Translations under genes and position numbers: made by a program
Shown here: positions 23,351-32,676 of the stretch, piece by piece
Layout of the letters: every line of letters starts with the position of its first letter
How positions within the stretch are numbered: the first letter of the stretch is position 1
Source of the DNA: Rothia santali
GTDB taxonomy: Bacteria; Actinomycetota; Actinomycetes; Actinomycetales; Micrococcaceae
Reading direction: 5' to 3'
Length of the DNA stretch: 64,000 bases
Assembly: GCF_024199905.1 (NCBI RefSeq)
Contig: NZ_JANAFB010000003.1
Location: forward strand, 1 to 64,000
The notes under the pieces: model-generated
The model's database searches: none
What the model saw: only the letters and a program-made list of their open reading frames with translations
Told to the model about the DNA's origin: nothing

Positions 23351-26050
23351 GTGAGAGAATGGCGTCCCTCGCGCTGGGCGCGGTTGTTCGGCGCGGCCGA
23401 CGGCTGGGCCCTGCGCGTCGACGGGCCCTACGTCGAGATCGACCGGGGCGCGGAGGCCCAGCGGCACCACGCGTTCGTCGTGCGCGACCGGAGCACCGAC
23501 AAGCGCCTGTTCTGGTACGCCGTGGTGTTGCCCATCGTTTCCGGGCCGATCCGTCTGAACGGGCTCAGCGGCCCGGCCCGGCGGTCGCTGGAGCAGGGAC
23601 TGCAGGCCTCGCTGGACGAGTACGACCGGCTGAAAGGCATCGTCGAGCGCTTCAACGCCAGCAGCGCCCTGATCTCGGCCTGGTGGACCCGAGTGCAGGC
23701 AGACCGGCTCGAGATGGCCGAGCGCTGGCTGCCGCGCGAGGTGCTCCGAGGCTGGCAACAAGACCGGCCGGATCCCGACCCGTCGTTCCTGGACGTCTAC
23801 CGCGAGACCCATCTGGCGGAGTTCCTCCGACAGCAGCCGCAGGAAGTGCACGCGGCGCTCCTCGCCTGGCAGCACGAGGACCTCGAAGCGAGCACCGCCA
23901 GGCGCAACCAGGCATTCCTGGCCGCCGAGCGCAACCGGCTGGCCGAGTTCTTCGACACGATCGAGAAGTCCCCGCTGACCGAGGAGCAGATCGAATCAGT
24001 CATCTGCTTCGACAACCGGGTCCGGGTGATCGCCTCCGCGGGGTCCGGCAAGACCTCCACGATGGTCGCCCGGGCGGCCTACACGCTGCGCCGCGAGTTG
24101 GCTCCCCCGGGCGGGATCCTCATGCTGGCCTTCAACAAGAAGGCCGCCGAGGAACTGGCAGAACGCCTGGTCGGCCGCCTGGGCGGACAGGGCGAGGGGG
24201 TCTCCTCGCACACCTTCCACTCCTTCGGGATGCGCGTGATCGGCGAGGCGACCGGACGCAAGCCGTCGGTCGCCGATGACATCACGAAGGACAGCGGCCT
24301 GAAGCGGGTGGAGCGCATCGTGGACGAGCTGCGCGAGCACAACGGCGGCTTCCGCCGGGACTGGGACCTGTTCCGCCTCGTCTTCGGCCGCGACCTCCCG
24401 GAGCTCGGGGCGGACGAGATCCCCGAGGACTGGGACCACGAGGCCAAGCGGTCCGGCTTCCGGACGCTCAACGGCGAGGTGGTCAGGAGCCAGGAGGAGC
24501 GGATGATCGCTGACTGGCTGTTCTACCACGGCGTCGCGTACCAGTACGAGCGCCCCTACGCCTACGACACCGCCGATGCCCAGCACGGCCAGTACCGCCC
24601 GGACTTCTACTACCCGGACATCGACGCCTACCACGAGCACTGGGCCATCGGTTCGGACGGGCGGCCCCCGGCGTCGTTCCGCGGTTATGCCGAGGGCATG
24701 GCGTGGAAACGTCAGATCCATCGAGGCCGCGGCACGACGCTGTTGGAGACCACCTCCGCCGGCGTCCGCGACGGATCGGCCTTCGAAGAGCTGGCCCACG
24801 GGCTGAGCACCCGCGGGATCGTCTTGGACGAGAACCCCTACCGGAAGAGCGTCGGCGAGGAACCTATGGAGGACCGCGACCTGATCAATCTGGTCCGGAC
24901 CTTCATGGTCCACGCCAAGAGCAACCGGCTCGAGAGCTCGGTACTGGACGCCCGGGCCCGGACCACGTCCGGACTCCCCCTGCGCGCCCGCCTGTTCCTG
25001 CGCATCCACGGCCGCATCGCCCAGCAATGGCAGGACGGACTGCAGCGCGAGGGACTGATCGACTTCGAGGACATGCTCAACCAGGCCAGCGACCTCATCG
25101 AGGCCGGTCGCTGGCAGAGCCCGTTCGAGGTCGTCATGGTCGACGAGATGCAGGACAGCAGCAGCGCGAGAGCGCGCCTGGTCCAGGCTCTGGTGTCCAG
25201 GCCGCACACCTACCTCTACGCCGTCGGCGACGACTGGCAGTCGGTGAACCGGTTCGCCGGCGCGGACCTGTCCGTGATAACCGGCTTCGACCAGTGGTTC
25301 GGCGAAGGCCCCACCGTCTGGCTGCGGCGCACCTTCCGCTCCCCGCAGTCGATCTGCGACGTCGCCAGCTCCTTCGTGTCGAAGAACCCGGACCAGATCG
25401 CCAAGACGGTCGTCTCAGACCGGCCGGAGGAGCCCCCGACGCTTAGAGCCGTCGCGGTGGAGGCGAAAAGCGGCTACGGTCCGCTGGTGCACTCATACCT
25501 GGACGAGCTCGACCGCTCCCAGGCCCAGCGGGGCCAAGGCGGGGCCACGGTGCTGATCCTGGGCCGTTACCGCAAGACACTCGAGGACTTCGAGGCCGAG
25601 AAGGCCCACGGCTGGGAGCATCTCGAGATCGAGCTCAGCACCGTCCACTCCGCCAAGGGCAAGGAGGCCGACTACGTCGTCATCGCCGACCTGAACAAGG
25701 GCGGGTTCCCCAGCACCATCCAGGACGACCCGTTGCTGGAGCTGGCGATGCCGCGGGGCGAGGACTACCCCAGCGCCGAGGAGCGCCGGTTGTTCTACGT
25801 CGCGCTGACTCGCGCCCGCCGCGCGGTGCTGATGCTGACCGTGGCCCGCCGGGAGTCCCCGTTCCTGCTGGAATTGATCGACCGGAAGCAGGTGTCCCTG
25901 GAGAACGTGCGCGGAGAGATCGACAATCCAGTGATGTGCCCGACCTGCGGAGTCAATCGGATGCTCGTGCGCAAGGGACCGAAAGGGGACTTCTACGGCT
26001 GCAGTGCTTTCCCCGGATGCCGGGGCACGAAGAGCCTTTCAAAAAAATGA
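23351..26050 (+). CDS. Helicase IV-like SF1 helicase with PD-(D/E)XK-like insertion
   Basis: This 899-residue UvrD/HelD-type helicase has Walker A VIASAGSGKTSTM (about residue 229), motif Ia/II-linked LMLAFNKKAAEELAERL, Walker B VVMVDEMQDSSSARA (about 597), motif III AVGDDWQSVNRFAGAD, motif V VHSAKGKEADYVV and motif VI RRLFYVALTRARRAV. Between motifs, residues about 385-480 read SQEERMIADWLFYHGVAYQY, YRPDFYYPD, YHEHWAI and MAWKRQIH, giving E...D...E-x...K as in a nuclease. A C4 zinc ribbon of topoisomerase type closes the protein (CPTCGVNRMLVRKG, YGCSAFPGC). The insertion is also known in helicase IV relatives. It probably acts on DNA ends or ssDNA; a defence role is suggested by context only. 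The start is GTG with AGGAG. Confidence 0.85.
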   Translation: MREWRPSRWARLFGAADGWALRVDGPYVEIDRGAEAQRHHAFVVRDRSTDKRLFWYAVVLPIVSGPIRLNGLSGPARRSLEQGLQASLDEYDRLKGIVERFNASSALISAWWTRVQADRLEMAERWLPREVLRGWQQDRPDPDPSFLDVYRETHLAEFLRQQPQEVHAALLAWQHEDLEASTARRNQAFLAAERNRLAEFFDTIEKSPLTEEQIESVICFDNRVRVIASAGSGKTSTMVARAAYTLRRELAPPGGILMLAFNKKAAEELAERLVGRLGGQGEGVSSHTFHSFGMRVIGEATGRKPSVADDITKDSGLKRVERIVDELREHNGGFRRDWDLFRLVFGRDLPELGADEIPEDWDHEAKRSGFRTLNGEVVRSQEERMIADWLFYHGVAYQYERPYAYDTADAQHGQYRPDFYYPDIDAYHEHWAIGSDGRPPASFRGYAEGMAWKRQIHRGRGTTLLETTSAGVRDGSAFEELAHGLSTRGIVLDENPYRKSVGEEPMEDRDLINLVRTFMVHAKSNRLESSVLDARARTTSGLPLRARLFLRIHGRIAQQWQDGLQREGLIDFEDMLNQASDLIEAGRWQSPFEVVMVDEMQDSSSARARLVQALVSRPHTYLYAVGDDWQSVNRFAGADLSVITGFDQWFGEGPTVWLRRTFRSPQSICDVASSFVSKNPDQIAKTVVSDRPEEPPTLRAVAVEAKSGYGPLVHSYLDELDRSQAQRGQGGATVLILGRYRKTLEDFEAEKAHGWEHLEIELSTVHSAKGKEADYVVIADLNKGGFPSTIQDDPLLELAMPRGEDYPSAEERRLFYVALTRARRAVLMLTVARRESPFLLELIDRKQVSLENVRGEIDNPVMCPTCGVNRMLVRKGPKGDFYGCSAFPGCRGTKSLSKK

Positions 26051-26412
26051 GCAGGTGCGCGCAGAGTTCGCGCCGTGGCGCGTGAGGGAGAGTCAGGAGT
26101 TGTCCGCGTGATGATGACCGAGATACGAAACCTTGCCCTGCAGCGAGCCGGTTGCCCAGATATGACGAAGAGACGGACCGTGCCGGCGTTCCCTTGCCCG
26201 GCACCGTGCCCGTGGCGAGTGGCCGAGACCGCCGGACGTCTACGAGACGCATGTCGGCCCGTACCCTTTACAGGCCGTCCGTGCGATGAAGGGAACGTGC
26301 AGGCTGCTATCCGATCTCGGCGTGGAACGGATGTCGGCGGATGGCTGGAGCGACCCGTCATGATGACCAGGCGAGATCAGCGGCAGCCAAGCCCGGCGGG
26401 GCGAATAGTCCG
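26051..26412. other. Intergenic, no confident gene
   Basis: Only short open frames are present. One 66-codon frame ending near 26362 (PDVYETHVGPYPLQAVRAMK) looks protein-like but has no start or family and may be a gene fragment. Confidence 0.4.
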
Positions 26413-26835
26413 ATGAGCGACCTCGTCCCGGCCTGCCTCTCCCCCGGCGACGCCGCGGCCTACGGCCGGTGGCTCGGCGGCGGCCAGGAGCCGGTCCCCT
26501 GGAGCTGGGAGGACGACGGGTCCCTGGCCTGCCTGCTGGCCCCCGCCCCGTGGTCGTTCTGGATCGGGGTCGGGGCCGTCACGGACGGCATGCTGCGCCC
26601 GGTCCTGGTCTTCAAGAACCCGGTGCCGGTCATGGACGACCGGCTGCTCGGTGATGAGCCGCCCCGGCGCATCGACGAGCAGCTGCGGCGCAGGCTGGAG
26701 CACCGGCTGCGCGTGCACAACCCGGGCCTGCAGGGCGCACTGGAGCGACTGAGGGCGGAGCCGGTGGGCCGTCTCATCGAACGCTCCGGTGCACTTGACG
26801 GGACCGGAGAGGTAAGTGGAGAATCCTGGCGCTGA
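26413..26835 (+). CDS. Hypothetical protein
   Basis: This 140-residue protein from the ATG at 26413 has no clear SD. It has a Trp/Pro-rich first half (QEPVPWSWEDDG, APAPWSFWIGVGAVTDGM) and a charged helical end (IDEQLRRRLEHRLRVHNPG). No family is recognised. GC-rich codon use supports coding. It could be a third member of the helicase unit, though a 360-bp gap separates them. Confidence 0.55.
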   Translation: MSDLVPACLSPGDAAAYGRWLGGGQEPVPWSWEDDGSLACLLAPAPWSFWIGVGAVTDGMLRPVLVFKNPVPVMDDRLLGDEPPRRIDEQLRRRLEHRLRVHNPGLQGALERLRAEPVGRLIERSGALDGTGEVSGESWR

Positions 26836-27033
26836 GACATGCTCCAGCGCAGGTTCGGAGGTAAGACAAAGTCTGGTTGACAAAAACAAAGAGAAGGACA
26901 CACGGACTGCCGCCCTAGTCGACACGCACACTTTAGAACGGATCTTTACCGCCCGCTATTTCCCACTCAGTGCAACGACCCGCCGTGGAATCAAGGACAT
27001 CCACCCGATTCCACGACGGATCGTCGCGGCGCA

Positions 27034-27216
27034 TCAATCTTTCAGTGAATTAGATTCACTGTCGCCCTGATGCGCGTACTGCTTGTTTTTCGTCGACGGA
27101 CGAACAAGAAATTTTCGCAGCAGGTATATCACTATAAAGAAAGATGCGAGGAAAAGAAGAACCAGTGGTCCAAATCCTAAAATCGCCTGACCAAAAGTCG
27201 GTTCAATTGGACTCAT
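27034..27216 (-). CDS. Small single-pass membrane protein
   Basis: The 60-residue protein has one strong TM segment (ILGFGPLVLLFLASFFIVIY) followed by a basic stop-transfer (LLRKFLVRPSTKNK), giving an N-out topology. It starts 12 nt after the exported-protein gene with AGGAT as SD. A tight pair of secreted protein and tiny membrane protein recalls bacteriocin-immunity or accessory arrangements; no homology supports this. Confidence 0.65.
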   Translation of the reverse strand: MSPIEPTFGQAILGFGPLVLLFLASFFIVIYLLRKFLVRPSTKNKQYAHQGDSESNSLKD

Positions 27217-27228
27217 TTTGATCAGATC

Positions 27229-27960
27229 CTATCGCCATCCGCAGGACACAACCCCCGGGCCGTTTGTGACTAACTGGAGGTTAGCACTCCTCGTGCTGTG
27301 ATTCCAACCGAACAGGGACCGCTCCACGGTAACCGTGGTTTGGAAGTACCCCTGTCCACCTCCGAGGCGGTGAGTCGTATTACTGAAAGAGATATTAGCG
27401 CCGGGCTCCCGGGACACCACGACCTGAGGCGTGGCGGAGTAGGTTGCCAAGACACGACCCGAACCGGTCTGATAGTCCCCCGACAGGCGAATCTTGGTGA
27501 TATTGATCCCGGCGAAGTTGAAATCCTGATCGCACCTGGAGGTCACGTTGTAGGTGGCGGCCGCGGCTTGAACAGCGAGCCCTGGAGCCGACGCGCCACC
27601 TTCCGCCCCTGCACCTTCAACACCGCAGTCGATGTGATCCACCGTTACACCACTATTCGGGTCCTGGGCGGCCGCAATGACACCCTCTCCGTTGATGATT
27701 TCGTTGAGTTTGCCCCTCTGTTCCTCAGAAAGGTTCAAATACGCCTCATAGGATTCACGGGCACCCTCCTCGCCACTTTCGGCCGCTACCTTGACATTTT
27801 CCCCCAACTTGTCCACCGCCGACTCGTCGACGGCTTCGTTCGACGCAGAAGACGCCCCCGACGAGGTTTCAAATGCACTAGCCGGGGCCAACGCCCCGAA
27901 AGAGGTAATGCCGGCAAGACCGATGATGATTGCAGTCCGGCCCACAGAGGACTTAAGCAT
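27229..27960 (-). CDS. Exported hypothetical protein
   Basis: The 243-residue protein has a Sec signal peptide: MLKSSVGRTAIIIGLAGITS, then an LAPASA-FE cleavage site near residue 29. A Ser/Glu-rich linker and helix (ESYEAYLNLSEEQRGKLNEI) follow. The C-terminal domain is beta-rich (about residues 130-243: INITKIRLSGDYQTGSG, VVVSREPGANISF) with three Cys (IDCGVEG, SRCDQDF, VSCGWR). It is clearly AT-richer than core genes. No family is recognised; secreted toxin, bacteriocin or surface protein are possibilities. Confidence 0.7.
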   Translation of the reverse strand: MLKSSVGRTAIIIGLAGITSFGALAPASAFETSSGASSASNEAVDESAVDKLGENVKVAAESGEEGARESYEAYLNLSEEQRGKLNEIINGEGVIAAAQDPNSGVTVDHIDCGVEGAGAEGGASAPGLAVQAAAATYNVTSRCDQDFNFAGINITKIRLSGDYQTGSGRVLATYSATPQVVVSREPGANISFSNTTHRLGGGQGYFQTTVTVERSLFGWNHSTRSANLQLVTNGPGVVSCGWR

Positions 27961-29084
27961 AGATTACGCCTCATATTCTTCAATTATGCGAATGGTTGAC
28001 AAGATAAACACAACCATATCCCCGCGCCACCCGTCAAAGACCGAGAGCCGCCGAACCGCGGCATGGACGTTACGTGATATTAAAATTTGATCGTAGTGAG
28101 TTTTATTACTGCGCTCTCAATCTTTGCGGTGTATTGGCCGCCTCCGGAGGTACTCATGGAGTGAGACTCAAGTAGTAGTGCTCGCCTAAATTGCCCACCT
28201 AAGTACCCCGTTCGCCGCCGTGCGATGCGGACTATGTGACTGGTGAGCGTGCATCCTCTTGCGAAAAGTGTCTCCATCGCGTGCTGGCAGGGTGATGCCA
28301 TCACTCGATGGCGGCGCATCCAAGACAATGCGATTATGTCGCATTTGATTTATCCGTACATGATGCATTAGACACCCAGAACGCATAATGCCGGCGGAAC
28401 ACCTATGAAATCGCGGGAGGGCTGTGCTGAGATCTCCGACCGACCTCGAACCCGTGTGCTACTCAGCAGCGTCAGCAAGAATTCCGCCCGTCACCGTGGA
28501 AGCGGCCCATCAATCTCTAGGCAGCCAGATCACAGCATTTTGCCGTTCCGCCTGGGCGGCATGCCCCATGTGCCTTCGGCGCAGGGGTACCAGCAGGCGG
28601 GATACCGCCCCGCGGGCGCTTTCTCAATACATGAACAATGCCTTGGTTCTGGCTTCTGCGGAAGAGACGCCACCAAGCGATACTCACCATCAGCGGTCGA
28701 CCGTCTATCAGATCATTCTCCCGGCCGCCGCCTTCGCCGATGTACCACGACCGCCGCATCGGCGGAGAGGACCGCGATGACGGTTTCAAGCATCAACGAT
28801 GGCGCGTGCGCTCAGGCGGTCTAAGGGCCACGAGCAAGCACTTGATGCGCTTGGGCCAGCCGATGACAGTAGTGGCGGCTTGGCGACGCGGTGCGCGAAT
28901 GTATCTCACGACGCTTGCGCCAGGAAGAGTGCCAGACGGCGCGTTGTCATCGACCGGCATGACGAGGATCGTTGCAGGAGCGGCGGATCGTAGGCTCATT
29001 TCGAATAATCTGGCCTGCGGGTCTTTAAAATTGATTTTCGCCGACACATACTGGTATGGGGGACATTGTGAAAGGCGGCTGCCA
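27961..29084. other. Gene-poor stretch
   Basis: No long frame here has convincing codon use. A 25-codon frame on the minus strand (28080-28157, MSTSGGGQYTAKIESAVIKL) is the only candidate small peptide; it has a weak SD and no homologue I know. I see no RNA gene or insertion-sequence ends. Confidence 0.45.
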
Positions 29085-29534
29085 GTGAACAAATCGAGGA
29101 ACGTTTCGACCAGGTGGAACCTGCCATCGCTCGTGCTGCGTCCGCTGGTCGTTCTGAATGCCGGGCTGCTCGCGCTGATGCTGGGCCTGCTCATTTGGGG
29201 CACGGTGGATGGCTGGATCTTCGAGGCGTCTGGCACCGGCGCTGGACGGCGCATGCGGCTGGAGCAGGTGAGCCTCGTTGCCGTCTTCCTTTCCGTCGGC
29301 ATCGTCTGGGCGATGGGGCGGCCCGGCGCTGCTCGGACCCGACGGGCGGCCAAGCGGTCCGCCTGGTGGGACCGCGTGCACTCAGCCATCCGCCTGGCCG
29401 CATCGAACGGCGACGGGGGTAGGAAGTCGATTGGCCTGCACTTGCTGGAGCAGCTGATCGAGGATCCCGACGGGACGATGCAGGACCGCCGGATGCTGCG
29501 CGAGGTTACGGTCACCCTCAAGGCGCAGGGCTAG
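29085..29534 (+). CDS. Hypothetical membrane protein
   Basis: The 149-residue protein from a GTG with AAAGG upstream has two TM segments: VVLNAGLLALMLGLLIWGTV and VSLVAVFLSVGIVWAMG. A cytosolic helical tail follows (KSIGLHLLEQLIEDPDGTMQ). Codon use improves sharply from the GTG onward, so the much longer upstream open frame is not coding. No family is recognised. Confidence 0.65.
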   Translation: MNKSRNVSTRWNLPSLVLRPLVVLNAGLLALMLGLLIWGTVDGWIFEASGTGAGRRMRLEQVSLVAVFLSVGIVWAMGRPGAARTRRAAKRSAWWDRVHSAIRLAASNGDGGRKSIGLHLLEQLIEDPDGTMQDRRMLREVTVTLKAQG

Positions 29535-29634
29535 CACGCCTTGGAACTGACCATGTGCTTCCTCTCCTACCAGCGGCCCAGGCACGGGCCTGTATGATCC
29601 ACGCTTTGACCAGTGCCCCCGAGCGCTTTCGTGT

Positions 29635-30450
29635 TCATCCCGGCTTTTCCTCACCCGAACCGCACGCGAAGGACGCGTATCTTCCGTCGGCGACGGCGTA
29701 GCGCAACACGTTCACCTGGCCCGTGCTCTCGACGTCACCGTCGATGTAGTAGTGGCTCTGGCCATCGTGGAACACCCCGTGAGAGCCGTCGGCGTGCATC
29801 TCGGACGTGCGGACGTGGCCGGCGACCACCGTCTTGACGAAGGGGCCGAAGGTTGGCGGGTACTTCTCCGTCAGCACGTGATCGGGCGTCGCCGCGCGCC
29901 AGAGGTCTCCTGCCTCTTCGTCGACCCCGGCGTGGACGTAGATCTGCTCGGGCGTCTCGTAGAGGCGAGGCAGGCCGCGCAACCAGGAGATCAACGCGGC
30001 GTGCTTCCCCCGCACGGCCCTTTTGAGGTTGCCGTTCGTCGTGGGCCCGTCGAGGGCGGAGGCGTCGCTGCCTGGATCTTCGTCCCCGAAGGCCCGCGCC
30101 TGCTCGGGCGGGCCGAGGAAGGACTTCACGGTGACCAGGTCCGCGTCCGACATGATCCAGCCGAGGTCCTCGTCGTCGCCGTCCAGCCACTCGAGGAGCC
30201 ACTCCTCGTGGTTGCCGAGCAAGGCCGTCACTCTCTCGGGGAATTCCAGCTGAAGCCGCCGGACGATCTCGAGCACCTCGGCGCTGGCCGGCCCGCGGTC
30301 GACGTAGTCGCCGAGCAGGACGAGTCGCGCACCGGGGTCGCCTTCGAGGTCGACGAGGTCGAGGGCTGCCCGTAACGCGTCGGGGTAGCCATGGATGTCG
30401 GAGACCGCGTAGATGCGCTCCGCCTTGGAGTCGTGCTCTCGTTCGACCAT
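29635..30450 (-). CDS. Metallophosphatase (serine/threonine protein phosphatase-like)
   Basis: This calcineurin-like phosphoesterase of about 271 residues has IYAVSDIHGYPDALRAAL (D-x-H), VLLGDYVDRGPASAEVL (GDxxDRG), TALLGNHEEWLLEW (GNHE), and a late YVHAGVD and VVAGHVRTSEMHADGSH. All PPP-type metal ligands are present, so it is probably an active bacterial Ser/Thr or diadenosine-polyphosphate phosphatase. The ATG at 30450 is preferred. It stands between the exported/membrane cluster and a GNAT-like gene. Confidence 0.87.
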   Translation of the reverse strand: MVEREHDSKAERIYAVSDIHGYPDALRAALDLVDLEGDPGARLVLLGDYVDRGPASAEVLEIVRRLQLEFPERVTALLGNHEEWLLEWLDGDDEDLGWIMSDADLVTVKSFLGPPEQARAFGDEDPGSDASALDGPTTNGNLKRAVRGKHAALISWLRGLPRLYETPEQIYVHAGVDEEAGDLWRAATPDHVLTEKYPPTFGPFVKTVVAGHVRTSEMHADGSHGVFHDGQSHYYIDGDVESTGQVNVLRYAVADGRYASFACGSGEEKPG

Positions 30451-30598
30451 CAACGCTCTAACTGTTCCCCCATGGTCACGCTCTCCCCCGCGCGCCTCCA
30501 ACATACGGACAAGATTCCGCGGCATGGGATCATGGACCGCCGCTTGCCCTGGCCACGCGGAGCGAGGCCCGTCGGCAGTAATCGTGACCCGTCGGTCA

Positions 30599-31177
30599 CT
30601 ACCCCAGCGGGCCGGTCTGCTTTACGGTGTCCGAACGCCACCACACAGGACCATCGTTCCACGGCTCCATGCCGGCCCGACGGCAGGCGGTCTGGAGCTT
30701 GTCCAAGCCCGCGTTTCGCTCAGGACCATCGTCCAGACGACCGCCCCCGTCGAGACTGAGAGGTTCGGGCAGGGTGAGGACGAGCAAGGTGTCCTCGTGC
30801 AGCTGCAAGACATGGGCCAGCTCGTCGAGGATCCTTCCCATCAACTTCTGGCCGCGGTACCGCTCTTCCAGAGTGATCCGATCGACCAGCAGCACATCGT
30901 CGAGACGATCGCTCGCTGCGAGAATCTGCCGGGCGGCAGCACCCAGGGCCTCGGCGTGCGCACTGATGCTGTCGGCGGCGTCCCACACCTCCTCGGGATC
31001 GAGGGATCCGACGCCACGCCCGAGCCATCCGGTGAGATTGCCGATCTCGGCGGACCCGGCGTCGTCGTAGGACATGATGCTCGCATCGAGGCACCGCAGG
31101 ACGCCGTAGGGGTCCGAGTGACCTTCCAAGAGCGTGGCCTCGATGCCGATGTTGGGTTCATCCTGGATAGCGGGCAT
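30599..31177 (-). CDS. GNAT-like hypothetical protein
   Basis: The 192-residue protein has a central LLVDRITLEERYRGQKLMGR followed by ILDELAHVLQLHEDTLLVLT, resembling GNAT motif A (R-x-x-G/Q-x-L) and the next helix. The ending KLQTACRRAGMEPWNDGPVW recalls the GNAT C-terminal YxxxGF region in altered form. It is the second gene of an operon with a 36-residue ORF. AAAGGA precedes the ATG. It may be a toxin or modifier; its role is unknown. Confidence 0.55.
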   Translation of the reverse strand: MPAIQDEPNIGIEATLLEGHSDPYGVLRCLDASIMSYDDAGSAEIGNLTGWLGRGVGSLDPEEVWDAADSISAHAEALGAAARQILAASDRLDDVLLVDRITLEERYRGQKLMGRILDELAHVLQLHEDTLLVLTLPEPLSLDGGGRLDDGPERNAGLDKLQTACRRAGMEPWNDGPVWWRSDTVKQTGPLG

Positions 31178-31211
31178 AGCAACTTGTCCTTTTGCGAACG
31201 CGATATCCCAT

Positions 31212-31322
31212 CTAATCCCAGTCCCGGGCCAGATCGTCGAGTTCGGCGTCGGTGAGATCCAGTACGACCCCCAGGGGCTCCTCCCCCTCGCCTCCCGAGA
31301 TAAGAACGGCGCATGACGTCAT
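31212..31322 (-). CDS. 36-residue small protein upstream of the GNAT-like gene
   Basis: The ATG at 31322 has AGGAG six bases upstream and gives MTSCAVLISGGEGEEPLGVV followed by an acidic helix (LDLTDAELDDLARDWD). It ends 34 nt before the GNAT-like start. The good SD and acidic, antitoxin-like composition make it worth noting. No family is recognised. Confidence 0.5.
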   Translation of the reverse strand: MTSCAVLISGGEGEEPLGVVLDLTDAELDDLARDWD

Positions 31323-31352
31323 GATGACTCCTTTCGACTGCGTTGAGCAGGA

Positions 31353-32159
31353 TCAGTATTCCGGCGGGGCCCACTCACCGGTCACACTTAGCTCGGCGGC
31401 GGTGTCGCCGGTGACGATGATCGACGCCCCGTCCTGTCCGCCTTGGGTGCCGGCGACGACGGCGATGTCGACATTGGCGAAATTTCGGATGATATCGGAG
31501 TCGGCGCTGTTCATTTTCGAAGGCTTCTGTGAGTACGGGAAGCCCAAGCTGGTGATGTCGTCCTCAGCGTTTTCACTGCATTCGTCAACGAACGTGGCGT
31601 GCGAGAAATCTTTGGTCATGTAGTCCATGCCATTTTCGAGCTCAGCGTCACTTGGCACTTCATCAACGACTTCATCTTCTTCGATCTCGACATCTGTTAT
31701 CGCCTCGTGCAGATTTGCCTGCGGGGTCTCGTCCTGGTGCCTCCGCGGCGCTGAAAGGGCATCCTCGCCCCCGTCGGTATAGGCGATGTCGACGTCGAGG
31801 CGGCAGATTCCGGTCTCGAAGGCCTTCGCGCTAAGAGTGTAGTGATCGATGGCTACGCTGCCATCCTCGGGGATCGTTGCCTTGAGCTCATCGGAAAGCT
31901 GCACCACGACCTCGCCCTCACTTGCGACGAACGGTTCCTGGTCATCGTCGTCATCCACGCGGGCCTGATCGAACTGGTAGACACTCTCCGTTGGGGTCTG
32001 CTCAGTGGCCTGGCTGTCCTGCTCGCTGGCCGGAGCGGTTTCGTCGCCGCCTCCGTCACCGCAACCGGAAAGCAACAGGGCGATCCCGGCCAGAGCCGCG
32101 GTGGGTGCGAGGATCCGGGAGCGTGCGGTGGTCGGGGGCTGGGTCAGTTCCGTGGTCAA
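31353..32159 (-). CDS. Putative lipoprotein
   Basis: The 268-residue protein is exported through a lipoprotein signal (LAPTAALAGIALLLSGCG, lipobox L-S-G-C). A disordered Ser/Thr/Gln linker follows, then an acidic domain with DVDIAYTDGG, MDYMTKDFSHATFVDE, and a conserved-looking VVAGTQGGQDGASIIVTGDT at the end. I chose the TTG at 32159 because AGGAG lies 5 nt upstream and the resulting n-region is of normal length; GTG 32192 and ATG 32177 are alternatives. Substrate-binding or sensory function is unknown. Confidence 0.7.
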   Translation of the reverse strand: MTTELTQPPTTARSRILAPTAALAGIALLLSGCGDGGGDETAPASEQDSQATEQTPTESVYQFDQARVDDDDDQEPFVASEGEVVVQLSDELKATIPEDGSVAIDHYTLSAKAFETGICRLDVDIAYTDGGEDALSAPRRHQDETPQANLHEAITDVEIEEDEVVDEVPSDAELENGMDYMTKDFSHATFVDECSENAEDDITSLGFPYSQKPSKMNSADSDIIRNFANVDIAVVAGTQGGQDGASIIVTGDTAAELSVTGEWAPPEY

Positions 32160-32307
32160 GGGTGCTCCTGTCTGCATCGGTTGTTCGATCACGCTTCCGG
32201 CTCTTGGGATCGTCCGGTGAGAGCGAGTCGGCGTCCTCTCTCGACCCTAAACGAATAGGCGCTTTTAAGTTACTGTGCAAAGAAGGTTACTCCACGAGTG
32301 TGGAGGC

Positions 32308-32574
32308 ATGCCTGCTCCCGTACCCGATCTGCGCGCCTTAGGGGTCGAGATCGCACGCCTACGGCGGGAGCGGGGGATGTCGATCGACCGGCTCGCTGAG
32401 GCTTCTGAGGTGCATCGGAAGTCGATCATCCAGATCGAGGCCGGGCGTGTTGCCGCGAGGATCTCCACGCTGCACGGCATCGCCCACGCCCTCGGCGTCC
32501 CCTTGACGGAACTGGTCGCGCCGGTGTGTGCCCGGCACCCGAAGACGGCGCAGAAGCCTACGCCGATCATCTGA
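32308..32574 (+). CDS. XRE-family transcriptional regulator
   Basis: The 88-residue protein is a bare helix-turn-helix: LGVEIARLRRERGMSIDRLA, EVHRKSIIQIEAG and ARISTLHGIAHALGVPLTEL. The ATG at 32308 lies next to GGAGG. It is divergent from the lipoprotein gene and may regulate it. Confidence 0.78.
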   Translation: MPAPVPDLRALGVEIARLRRERGMSIDRLAEASEVHRKSIIQIEAGRVAARISTLHGIAHALGVPLTELVAPVCARHPKTAQKPTPII

Positions 32575-32676
32575 AGCAGCCTCGGTGAGGCGCTGGTCAG
32601 CACGCAACCACCCAGGCGTACGTGTGTCTGGTCAGCGACTTTGGCTCATCCTCGGGCATAATTTCTGTGATGACAG

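Noticed and set aside
26180-26365. 66-codon protein-like frame
   Set aside because: No start codon, SD or family; noted only as a possible fragment.
28080-28157. 25-residue peptide ORF
   Set aside because: Weak SD and no homologue; too short to support as a gene.
28638-29084. Upstream half of the 298-codon frame containing the membrane protein
   Set aside because: Poor codon use and no domain; coding character begins at GTG 29085.
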